Origin: Defluviitaleaceae bacterium
GTDB taxonomy: Bacteria > Bacillota > Clostridia > Lachnospirales > WQUN01
Length of the DNA stretch: 6,046 nt
NCBI GenBank assembly: GCA_009782245.1
Contig: WRKK01000195.1
Span: forward strand, 1-6,046
Direction: 5' to 3'
In this document: piece after piece, positions 1 to 4,933 of the stretch
Numbering within the stretch: position 1 is the stretch's first letter
Layout of the letters: each line of letters starts with the position of its first letter
Translations under genes and position numbers: made by a program
The notes under the pieces: generated by a model
The model's database searches: none
What the model was told of the DNA's origin: nothing
The model's input: the letters and a program-made list of their open reading frames with translations, nothing else

Positions 1-93
1 GAGGACGGTCGCCCCTACAACAGTGCCACCGTAGGGGCGACCGTCCTCGGTCGCCCGTTCTCCCGACCCGATTTAGCTTAAGTATACGCAGGT
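1..93 (-). repeat. GC-rich palindromic MITE-like repeat, copy 1 (truncated by window edge)
   Basis: Bases 1-18 and 31-48 form a perfect 18-bp inverted repeat around a 12-base loop. Bases 48-93, read on the minus strand, match 3945-3991 on the plus strand: an ACCTGCG(G)TATA module, a TTAAGCTAAA module, then CGGGCGACCG. The two copies therefore belong to one dispersed family in opposite orientation. It lies downstream of the PMT-family gene and holds no ORF. The left end is outside the window, so element length is unknown. Mobilisation by a transposase in trans is inference. Confidence 0.65.
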
Positions 94-198
94 AACCCGC
101 TCATTTTTTTAATTGCATAAATATACACCACAAAAATTGCATTGCGAAATTTTTATCAACCTGTTATCATTCTACACTTTTTGTTAAAATTTGTCAAT
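94..198. other. AT-rich intergenic stretch downstream of the glycosyltransferase
   Basis: No convincing gene is present. The only start-stop run on the minus strand near here is 13 codons long without a ribosome binding site. The notable content is the leftward promoter at 169-197. There is no clear rho-independent terminator with a T-run after the 199 stop codon, so termination of the glycosyltransferase transcript may rely on the GC-rich hairpin at 1-48 or on sequence outside the window. Confidence 0.5.
169..197 (-). promoter_or_regulatory. Leftward sigma-A promoter for a gene beyond the window
   Basis: On the minus strand TTGACA (192-197) and TAGAAT (169-174) are separated by exactly 17 bp, a near-consensus sigma-A promoter. 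It begins one base after the stop codon of the PMT-family gene and points out of the window. Its -35 start (TTGACAAA) and the 11-mer AAGTGTAGAAT over the -10 also occur in the promoter at 3755-3783. Only the right half of the TACANNTGTA box is kept here. Its target gene is not visible. Confidence 0.7.
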
Positions 199-2088
199 TT
201 ACACAACCAACAACCATTCACGCATAAAACCCCACCGCAAAAATGTTACAACAAACTCTAAAGTTACGGGGATTCCCGTTATTACGGGATAAAACAGCAA
301 AAATAATGCCATTGTTATTATTGCAAAAATGCAAGCGATGGTGCGGTTACTAATGTGATTTTTGACAAATTTTGCTGATTTTGCTGGCTTTTTCAGATTT
401 CCCAATTTTTCCAGCAAAATATTTTCTTTTATTGCGTACGCTATCATAAGCGATAAAAATATCACGTTTGGGAAATAGTAATATATAAAAGTTACTCTAC
501 CAGCGATTAGCCACGGCACTAAAAACGCCATGTAGCCAATGACTAGAAACAGCGGAATAAAAGCATTTTTAGTGCTTTTCGCAAAAATTTTATAAACGGT
601 ATACAGCAACGCAGGAAGTCCGCCCCACCAAACTATTGGGTTGCCAAAAGCACTTATTCCTTGGCGTAAATTTGAGACGGGCAGGGTAAGGTCATAATAT
701 AGCATTGGCCGCCAGTTTACAAGCCATTCCCACCACGGCGATGCAAAAGTATGCTCTGCATCTAGCATTGTAACAAGATGGAAATTTAGCATATCCAGTT
801 GGTTTAGGTAAAAAATTTCCCAAAAGCCGCCATAATACAGGCTACTTACACCGCCGTAAGGTATGTAGCTTATTGCATAAATACTCACTGGAATCACAAT
901 AAAAAATCCCACGCAAGCCGCAAAAGTTAAGGCTGTGCGTTTGTAAAAGTTAGGAATTTGCTTGCGTAAAACAAAGTTTCTGCCAGTTATCACAAAAAAT
1001 ATAACGGCGATTCCCGCAGCACCGTAAAAACCAAACCATTTTGTCGCTATTGCAAAACCCATAAAAATGCCGCAAAACAGCAACGGGACAAACGTCTTTA
1101 GCAGGGGCAAATTGGCAAAATCTAGCCGCCCGTACTTGTACATAAAATAAAACATCGCCACAATAAATAAAATAACGAAAGAATCTATTGCACCAACTCG
1201 GGTTTGCACATAGTGCATGAAATCAAAGGCGAAAACAAGCGTTGCAAAACCTGCCCAAAAAACACTATCCGAAGAGCGGGATTTTTGGGCATTTTGTACA
1301 TATTTGTTTATGTCGTCAAAAATAGCCAAAGCAAGCAAATAAAACGGGATAAGCATTAGCACACCCGCCAAAGTTCCCATAAACCGCCAGCCGAACGGAG
1401 TCATGCCAAAAATTTCGATGCCCCAAGCTAAAATAACCTTGCCAAGCGGCGGGTGCGTCCATTCGTAGATTTCCATGCCGTGGATAAGTTGGTACGCCGT
1501 TTTGGGATAATAAATTTCGTCAAAGTAGGTAGAGTGCATATAATCAAGGGCTTGCAGCGGGATTAAATGCCACTCGTCAAAAAGAGCCGCCCCGTTTTCG
1601 GATACATAAACAACAGGGATAAACGTGTCAACCGCAGTACGGAAAGCCATTTCCATTATAAAAAATTGGTCAGTTGTGGGCGTAAGGCGTACAAAGCGGG
1701 TTTGCACGATTAACGAGCGAATATCCCAAGCAAAGGCACGACCCGTTTCCATGAAAAAACCGTCGCTCCAATTTTCGCCGTCATAGGAAAACTCTAGCAT
1801 GAAAATTTGCCCGTAGCTTGCACCCGTCATAAACTGAATATATTCCACAGGAGCAATCGCACCGAAATCTATTTCAACGCTAGTGTTTTGTTCGCCAAAA
1901 AAGCGGGTTTGCGGCGATGATAAATTTCCCAAATTGGTAAAAGCAAACGCCGCATAAACTGCCACGATAATTGTGCAAACTAACCAATTTTTATGCCGTT
2001 TATAAAAGTTTGTTCGCCAAAATTGCCAAATGTATAGCAGCCCAAACACAAATATAATGCTGATTACCACAATCAAAAAAATTAACAT
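199..2088 (-). CDS. PMT-family (GT39) phospholipid carrier-dependent glycosyltransferase with discoidin-like domain
   Basis: A 629-residue polytopic membrane protein of the dolichyl/polyprenyl-phosphate-mannose protein mannosyltransferase family. Members transfer a sugar from a lipid-phosphate carrier to acceptors on the outer face of the membrane. Visible signatures are the acidic pair in YFDEIYYPK (D190-E191, at the position of the family's catalytic DE), HPPLGK (212-217), GFAIATKWFGFY (344-355), the HxxxSPWWEW...RPMLYY region (446-465) and RVTFIYYYFP (531-540). Membrane helices start at about 2-21 and 35-53; many more follow after residue 210. Residues ~58-150 are unlike the PMT core and resemble an F5/8-type C (discoidin) beta-sandwich (VEIDFG, FSYDGENWSDG, TRFVRLTPT), probably extracytoplasmic. 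No MIR domain is present. The ATG has GAGG at 2096-2099, 7 nt upstream. It starts 12 nt after the phosphatidyltransferase stop, so the two are probably translationally coupled. The sugar and acceptor cannot be read from sequence. Confidence 0.88.
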   Translation of the reverse strand: MLIFLIVVISIIFVFGLLYIWQFWRTNFYKRHKNWLVCTIIVAVYAAFAFTNLGNLSSPQTRFFGEQNTSVEIDFGAIAPVEYIQFMTGASYGQIFMLEFSYDGENWSDGFFMETGRAFAWDIRSLIVQTRFVRLTPTTDQFFIMEMAFRTAVDTFIPVVYVSENGAALFDEWHLIPLQALDYMHSTYFDEIYYPKTAYQLIHGMEIYEWTHPPLGKVILAWGIEIFGMTPFGWRFMGTLAGVLMLIPFYLLALAIFDDINKYVQNAQKSRSSDSVFWAGFATLVFAFDFMHYVQTRVGAIDSFVILFIVAMFYFMYKYGRLDFANLPLLKTFVPLLFCGIFMGFAIATKWFGFYGAAGIAVIFFVITGRNFVLRKQIPNFYKRTALTFAACVGFFIVIPVSIYAISYIPYGGVSSLYYGGFWEIFYLNQLDMLNFHLVTMLDAEHTFASPWWEWLVNWRPMLYYDLTLPVSNLRQGISAFGNPIVWWGGLPALLYTVYKIFAKSTKNAFIPLFLVIGYMAFLVPWLIAGRVTFIYYYFPNVIFLSLMIAYAIKENILLEKLGNLKKPAKSAKFVKNHISNRTIACIFAIITMALFLLFYPVITGIPVTLEFVVTFLRWGFMREWLLVV

Positions 2089-2100
2089 TTCATTACCTCA

Positions 2101-2748
2101 TTATTGTAAACCCCGCAAGCCCTTTTTCAGCTGAATTATTTTGCCCACCCTGTGCAAAAACGAAATTACAAGTGCTACAGTTAGCAAATAAACGAAAACG
2201 GTCATTATTAGCCGATAATCCAAAATATTGCGTAACAAAAACACGCTAGGCAACAGCATTACCGCCGAAACAGCCGTTTTGCCAATTTTGTCAAACACGG
2301 CGACTCTGGGTTTATTGGGCGATTTTTGGGATTTTTGGGATTTTTCCAAACTGTTCATTATTTTTGATGTCAAAATAAATTCGGCACATTTTGCCAACAT
2401 AACAACAACAAACCAAGCAGGAGTTATGTATAAATATGCAAATATTGTCAAAGTGGCTATTATATAAGATGCGTCGGCTATAATATCCAGTTTTGCACCC
2501 CAAACAGTAGCGGATTGCCATTTTCTTGCCAAAAAACCGTCCAAAACATCGGACACAATAATACAGGAAAACAGCAAAATTATCAGCACATTGTGCCAGT
2601 TTGCGGGATAATTTGCCGTGTACACCGTGTAAATGCCAACAACAAAGGGCAAAACAACCAACAGCCTTATCGCCGACAAACAGTTGGGAATATGCTTTTT
2701 TAGCAAATCCGATAAACTCAACAAATTCAGCAAATTCAACAAATTCAA
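2101..2748 (-). CDS. CDP-alcohol phosphatidyltransferase family membrane protein
   Basis: A 215-residue integral membrane enzyme that exchanges the CMP of a CDP-alcohol (typically CDP-diacylglycerol) for a second alcohol, making a phospholipid head group. The full family signature D-x2-D-G-x2-A-R-x8-G-x3-D-x3-D is intact: D67, D70, G71, A74, R75, G84, D88, D92, with D92 the expected catalytic base. PNCLSAIRLL (21-30) resembles the N-terminal PN-x-L-T-x-x-R-hydrophobic segment of PgsA-like enzymes. However, the LDIIAD segment replaces the usual DPxADK, so the acceptor alcohol (glycerol-phosphate, serine, inositol or other) is unresolved and no symbol is given. The start is TTG at 2748 with GGAGG at 2756-2760, 7 nt upstream. 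The start codon lies in a 9-bp tandem repeat giving the sequence MNLLNLLNLL. A second 9-bp repeat gives SQKSQKS at ~137-143 in a cytoplasmic-looking loop. It leads the operon with the PMT-family glycosyltransferase. Confidence 0.9.
   Translation of the reverse strand: MNLLNLLNLLSLSDLLKKHIPNCLSAIRLLVVLPFVVGIYTVYTANYPANWHNVLIILLFSCIIVSDVLDGFLARKWQSATVWGAKLDIIADASYIIATLTIFAYLYITPAWFVVVMLAKCAEFILTSKIMNSLEKSQKSQKSPNKPRVAVFDKIGKTAVSAVMLLPSVFLLRNILDYRLIMTVFVYLLTVALVISFLHRVGKIIQLKKGLRGLQ
2321..2347 (-). repeat. 9-bp in-frame tandem repeat in the phosphatidyltransferase gene
   Basis: Three consecutive 9-bp units on the plus strand (gatttttgg, gatttttgg, gatttttcc) encode a KSQ-type tripeptide repeat in a polar loop around residues 135-143. 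The unit length is a multiple of three, so copy-number change would keep the frame. Confidence 0.75.
2719..2748 (-). repeat. 9-bp tandem repeat at the phosphatidyltransferase start
   Basis: Three 9-bp units (caacaaatt, cagcaaatt, caacaaatt on the plus strand, 2719-2745) are followed by the caa that forms the TTG start codon. They encode the repeated NLL tripeptides at the N terminus. Gain or loss of a unit would create or remove an in-frame start-like TTG next to the Shine-Dalgarno sequence. Confidence 0.75.
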
Positions 2749-2824
2749 TCAAAAACCTCCTATTGCCAGCCAGAACAGTTAGTAAGGTAGATTTTTGCGT
2801 TTTTGGTTGACATTGCAAAATATT

Positions 2825-2843
2825 GGGCGACCATTGGCCGCCC
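2825..2843 (-). other. Hairpin at the predicted transcript start of the phosphatidyltransferase operon
   Basis: In minus-strand RNA GGGCGGCC and GGTCGCCC pair around the loop AAU with one G-U wobble. On the plus strand the same position is an A-C mismatch, so the fold suits minus-strand RNA. It begins 4 bases after the -10 element and contains the GGTCGCCC word of the dispersed repeats. No proper T-run follows (AATATTTTG), so it is not called a terminator. Confidence 0.45.
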
Positions 2844-2847
2844 TTAT

Positions 2848-2856
2848 ATTATAGCA
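2848..2856 (-). promoter_or_regulatory. Extended -10 promoter for the phosphatidyltransferase-glycosyltransferase operon
   Basis: The minus strand reads TGCTATAAT, a consensus extended -10 element, with TATAAT at 2848-2853. The hexamer 17 bp upstream (TATGTA) is a poor -35, as tolerated by extended -10 promoters. The expected start point is near 2841, giving a leader of about 90 nt before the TTG start. It lies in the 135-bp gap after the PepSY gene, so the operon can probably be transcribed independently of that gene. Confidence 0.6.
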
Positions 2857-2883
2857 TATTCCGAGTTTTTTACATACGCAAAT

Positions 2884-3585
2884 TTATCTGCGTGGCGAGG
2901 CACTCCATCTGCCGCCAGGCGAGGCACTGCCCCAACCGCCAGGCGAGGCACTGCCCCAACCGCTAGGCGACGACCAAGCTGGCGAAGACCAGTTAGTTGC
3001 AGGTGCGTTCGGGGTTGCAGCTGCTGAAACTGGCGGTGCTGTAACTTGCGGTACGGGCGGGGGTGGCGGCGGTGCGGGTGCTGGCGGCGGCACGGCGGCG
3101 GGAACTTCGCCACGGCTCATTCGCACTAAATGTGATGTTTCGGCGTTTATATGCACGGTGTAGCGGATATTGCCCGTTGTTACCTCTACTTCAAACATTG
3201 GCACGCCGTTTTCGCTAAAAAACAGCGATTCGCCTACTGTGCCGCTACCCACAAATTGCAGGGCTAAATTTCGGGCATCTTGGGAAGATATTGTTGGTAT
3301 ACCAGCTTGCAAGGGGGCATTGCCTTGCCCGTTCCCGTTCATGTTTTGCAACAACGCTTGTATTAACGCCCTAAGTTCGGAAATCTCCGCTTGCATTTGC
3401 TCCACGTTTTGCCCTGTATTTTGCTCCATTACAGGTATTTGTGCGGCTTGGGCAACTATCGACTCTTGGGTAAGTATGTGGGTTACAAATACTGCCGTTG
3501 CCACAAATACGCCCAATAATCCAACCGATAACAAAAACTTGCCCAAAAATTTACTTTTCTTTTTTTCCGTTTGTGAGTTTTTCAC
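2884..3585 (-). CDS. Membrane-anchored PepSY-domain protein with proline-rich linker and repeat tail
   Basis: A 233-residue single-pass protein. The N terminus is short and lysine-rich (KKKSKFLGK), followed by a membrane segment at ~13-36, so the rest is probably outside the membrane. A short coiled-coil-like helix (VEQMQAEISELRALIQALLQ, 61-80) precedes a PepSY-like domain (~98-157: SSQDARNLAL, then PMFEVEVTTGN, RYTVHINAETSHLV). A proline/alanine linker (161-195) follows, then a Trp/Ser/Gly/Pro tail (199-233) built on the octapeptide WGSASPGG. PepSY domains are associated with inhibition or binding of extracytoplasmic proteases; the target here is unknown. The GTG start has AAGG at 3594-3597, 8 nt upstream. 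The 3' third is far more GC-rich than the rest, reflecting the Pro/Ala/Gly composition. It is preceded by a promoter with two BlaI/MecI/CopY-type operators, suggesting induction by envelope or metal stress. Domain call is confident in shape; function is not known. Confidence 0.8.
   Translation of the reverse strand: MKNSQTEKKKSKFLGKFLLSVGLLGVFVATAVFVTHILTQESIVAQAAQIPVMEQNTGQNVEQMQAEISELRALIQALLQNMNGNGQGNAPLQAGIPTISSQDARNLALQFVGSGTVGESLFFSENGVPMFEVEVTTGNIRYTVHINAETSHLVRMSRGEVPAAVPPPAPAPPPPPPVPQVTAPPVSAAATPNAPATNWSSPAWSSPSGWGSASPGGWGSASPGGRWSASPRR
2893..2964 (-). repeat. 24-bp in-frame tandem repeat encoding the PepSY protein tail
   Basis: Three contiguous 24-bp units occupy 2893-2916, 2917-2940 and 2941-2964. 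Units two and three differ only at the last base; unit one has diverged (Trp-Gly became Arg-Trp). A decayed fourth unit begins at 2965. They encode the octapeptide WGSASPGG and variants at the extreme C terminus. Confidence 0.85.
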
Positions 3586-3653
3586 TCAAATCACCTTGCT
3601 TTCTGATAAATTTTGATTTTTTGTAATATTGGCGGGTTGGTGTTTTGGGGATT

Positions 3654-3690
3654 TTTTGCTTGATTTTGCTTGGTTTTGCTTGATTTTACT
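3654..3690. repeat. 10-bp tandem repeat in the leader of the PepSY gene
   Basis: Units of the type tgattttgct start at 3661, 3671 and 3681 with single-base changes, and a more degenerate unit precedes them. In minus-strand RNA this gives an A-rich, CAAGC-punctuated leader with little secondary structure between the promoter and the GTG start. Confidence 0.6.
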
Positions 3691-3733
3691 AACTTTCACG
3701 TTTTTTGCACCGCACCGCCATTACAATTTATCC

Positions 3734-3747
3734 ACTACAAATGTAGT
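3734..3747. promoter_or_regulatory. BlaI/MecI/CopY-type operator, proximal box
   Basis: A perfect 14-bp palindrome, ACTACA-AA-TGTAGT, containing the TACANNTGTA core recognised by the BlaI/MecI and CopY winged-helix repressors. It covers the expected transcription start (near 3748) of the PepSY promoter, so bound repressor would block initiation. Its centre is 23 bp from that of the second box. The repressor gene is not in the window. Confidence 0.72.
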
Positions 3748-3754
3748 AATTATT

Positions 3755-3783
3755 ATTCTACACTTGTAGTTTTTGTTTGTCAA
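3755..3783 (-). promoter_or_regulatory. Sigma-A promoter of the PepSY gene
   Basis: On the minus strand TTGACA (3778-3783) and TAGAAT (3755-3760) are separated by 17 bp, close to the ideal sigma-A promoter. The expected start near 3748 gives a leader of about 160 nt. An operator lies in the spacer and -10, and another sits at the start point, so this strong promoter is probably kept off by a repressor. Confidence 0.85.
3758..3769. promoter_or_regulatory. BlaI/MecI/CopY-type operator, distal box within the promoter
   Basis: A perfect 12-bp palindrome, CTACA-CT-TGTAG, with the TACANNTGTA core. It occupies the spacer and half of the -10 hexamer, where repressor binding would exclude RNA polymerase. 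Together with the box at 3734-3747 it forms a tandem operator, as in bla, mec and cop control regions. Confidence 0.7.
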
Positions 3784-3833
3784 GAGGTTTTCAAAAAAAA
3801 TTGTGTAAATTTTTGGGAATTTTTTGCGGCGGT

Positions 3834-3901
3834 TTTTGTGAGATTTTACCTAAAATTTTTCAGAATTTATGGTAAAATTTTATAGCCACCGTCAAAATAA
3901 C
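3834..3901. repeat. 70-bp intergenic direct repeat, copy A
   Basis: Aligned without gaps to 5936-6003, it matches at 54 of 68 positions. The conserved ends are TTTTGTGARATTTTACCTAA and ACCGTCAAAATAAC, separated by the same distance in both copies. Copy A also holds an 8-bp inverted repeat (ATTTTACC at 3843-3850, GGTAAAAT at 3871-3878) that copy B lacks. It lies about 50 bp upstream of the PepSY promoter. Function unknown. Confidence 0.65.
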
Positions 3902-3923
3902 TAAAAAATATCGAACGCACAAA

Positions 3924-4083
3924 CGGGCAGGGGACGGTCGCCCCACCTGCGGTATATTTAAGCTAAAATCAGAGGGGAAAACGGGCGACCGACCCGCCTG
4001 CCGACGGGCAGGGGACGGTCGCCCGTCCGTCTAATCCCCAATGTTTCAATAAAAGTATACGCAGGTGGACGGTCGCCCGTCCC
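3924..4083. repeat. GC-rich palindromic MITE-like repeat, copy 2
   Basis: A ~160-bp non-coding block. Its two ends (about 3930-3960 and the reverse complement of 4050-4086) resemble each other over ~30 bp: GGGGACGG, a GGTCGCCC-type core, CCACCTGCG(G)TATA and a TTTA end, like terminal inverted repeats. Inside, a 21-base word is repeated exactly at 3923-3943 and 4004-4024. Hairpins with 6-bp stems closing the loop GCGA (a GNRA tetraloop in minus-strand RNA) occur at 4013-4028 and 4067-4082. It shares ~48 bases with copy 1 at 48-93 in opposite orientation. No transposase ORF is present. Confidence 0.65.
3978..4025 (-). terminator. Possible weak terminator after the HAD phosphatase gene
   Basis: Read on the minus strand, CGGGCGACCG (4025-4016) pairs with CGGTCGCCCG (3991-3982). 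Inside it is a nested 6-bp CCTGCC/GGCAGG stem at 3997-4012. Only four T residues follow (3981-3978) before CCCC. The stem is very stable but the T-run is short, and the fold lies about 140 bases after the stop codon, so termination is uncertain. Confidence 0.3.
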
Positions 4084-4164
4084 CCACTAAATCGTTTAAG
4101 TTAATGACAGTAATATTACCTACCCGTCCGCATTGCTAAAATTTGCTGAATTTTTGGCAGATTT

Positions 4165-4851
4165 TCAAATAAACTCGCCTAATTCGCTAAGTTTGGCAAT
4201 TTCGTAAGTTGGCACAATATCGGTATTATTTGCCGCACCATCGGGGTTATACCAGCAACTATCAATCCCCGCAACATTGCCACCCGCAATATCCGCCGAA
4301 AGCGAATCGCCGACAATAATAATTTTGCTTTTATCGGTTTGCGAAATATGCGAAAAAACGTAGTCAAAATAAGCGGCTTGCGGCTTGCGGAATCCCACGC
4401 CCTCTGAAATAAAAAAATCCGAGATTAGTTCGCTGATAGCAGAGTTTTCTACTCGGGGTTTTTGGGTTGACAAGTTGCCGTTGGTTACTATGTAAATTTT
4501 TTTGTTGCTGGCGGCTATTTTTTTGCATATTTCCAAAGCACCGTCAATCAAAAATATTCCTTTTGCTAGTTCTGCCAAATATTGTTGGTTAAATTTTTCC
4601 GCATTGCAGTCAACGTTAATTTCGCCAAACAGTTGGGCAAAACGTAAAGTTTGCAGTTCGTCTTGCGTGTTTTCGCCCTTTTCGTATTTTTTCCATATTT
4701 CAGCGTTAATCTCACGATATTTTTGGCGGATTGCGTTGGTGTAGGTTATGTCAAACTTGACAAACATTGTTTTTAGGGCGTTTTCCTCTGCCATGTCATA
4801 GTCAAATAATGTGCCGTCCGCATCAAATAGGAATGTTTCGTATTTTTTCAT
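4165..4851 (-). CDS. yjjG: HAD-superfamily phosphatase, YjjG/YfnB type (nucleotidase-like)
   Basis: A 228-residue cytoplasmic protein with all four HAD motifs: FDADGTL with nucleophile D10 and acid/base D12, IVTNGN with T123, FRKP with K156, and GDSLSADIAGG with D182 and D187. A helical cap lies between motifs I and II (~20-100). Length and order match the YjjG/YfnB subfamily; the E. coli member dephosphorylates non-canonical pyrimidine nucleoside monophosphates. Local resemblances include TNG after the core strand, ISEGVGFRKP, and a C-terminal APT/VPTYEI...LSEL segment. The ATG at 4851 is chosen because it has AAAGGAG 9 nt upstream; the ATG at 4920 has none. The gene follows the nuclease-like gene by 82 nt with no promoter seen between, so it is probably co-transcribed. 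Family is secure; substrate is inferred. Confidence 0.88.
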   Translation of the reverse strand: MKKYETFLFDADGTLFDYDMAEENALKTMFVKFDITYTNAIRQKYREINAEIWKKYEKGENTQDELQTLRFAQLFGEINVDCNAEKFNQQYLAELAKGIFLIDGALEICKKIAASNKKIYIVTNGNLSTQKPRVENSAISELISDFFISEGVGFRKPQAAYFDYVFSHISQTDKSKIIIVGDSLSADIAGGNVAGIDSCWYNPDGAANNTDIVPTYEIAKLSELGEFI

Positions 4852-4886
4852 GGGATTGTTCTCCTTTGCTTGATTTTTGGTGTGTT

Positions 4887-4917
4887 GCGGTTGCTTGCAA
4901 AATGCACAAGCAACCGC
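4887..4917 (-). other. Intercistronic hairpin between nuclease-like and HAD genes
   Basis: GCGGTTGCTTG (4887-4897) and CAAGCAACCGC (4907-4917) form a perfect 11-bp stem with a 9-base loop. It lies between the TAATAA stops of the upstream gene and the ribosome binding site of the HAD gene. The minus strand continues AACACACC, with no T-run, so it is not a rho-independent terminator. A role in mRNA stability, processing or differential expression is inference. Confidence 0.65.
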
Positions 4918-4933
4918 CATGGTGTTCGGCTTA

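Noticed and set aside
80..160. Short leader peptide downstream of the 169-197 promoter
   Set aside because: The only candidate is 13 codons with no Shine-Dalgarno sequence.
2312..2818. Second-frame minus ORF across the phosphatidyltransferase gene
   Set aside because: Shadow of the real gene: biased composition, no recognisable domain, while the other frame has the complete CDP-alcohol signature.
2844..3113. Arg/His-rich minus ORF in another frame of the PepSY gene
   Set aside because: Composition is a by-product of the GC-rich Pro/Gly repeats; no ribosome binding site or domain.
3586..3748. Riboswitch or attenuator in the long PepSY leader
   Set aside because: The leader is A-rich with a simple 10-bp repeat; no known aptamer pattern or terminator hairpin with T-run was seen. 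A ten-codon upstream ORF lacks a ribosome binding site.
3670..3885. Plus-strand 71-codon ORF over the PepSY promoter region
   Set aside because: Starts at TTG without a ribosome binding site, has skewed Phe-rich composition, and overlaps the clear minus-strand promoter and operators.
3924..4083. CRISPR array
   Set aside because: The repeated words are themselves palindromic, unevenly spaced and in both orientations, with no regular spacers or cas genes.
4852..4920. Longer HAD start at the ATG ending at 4920 (adds 23 residues)
   Set aside because: No ribosome binding site precedes it, it would run through the 11-bp hairpin, and the added residues are absent from the family. The ATG at 4851 has AAAGGAG at good spacing and begins right at motif I.
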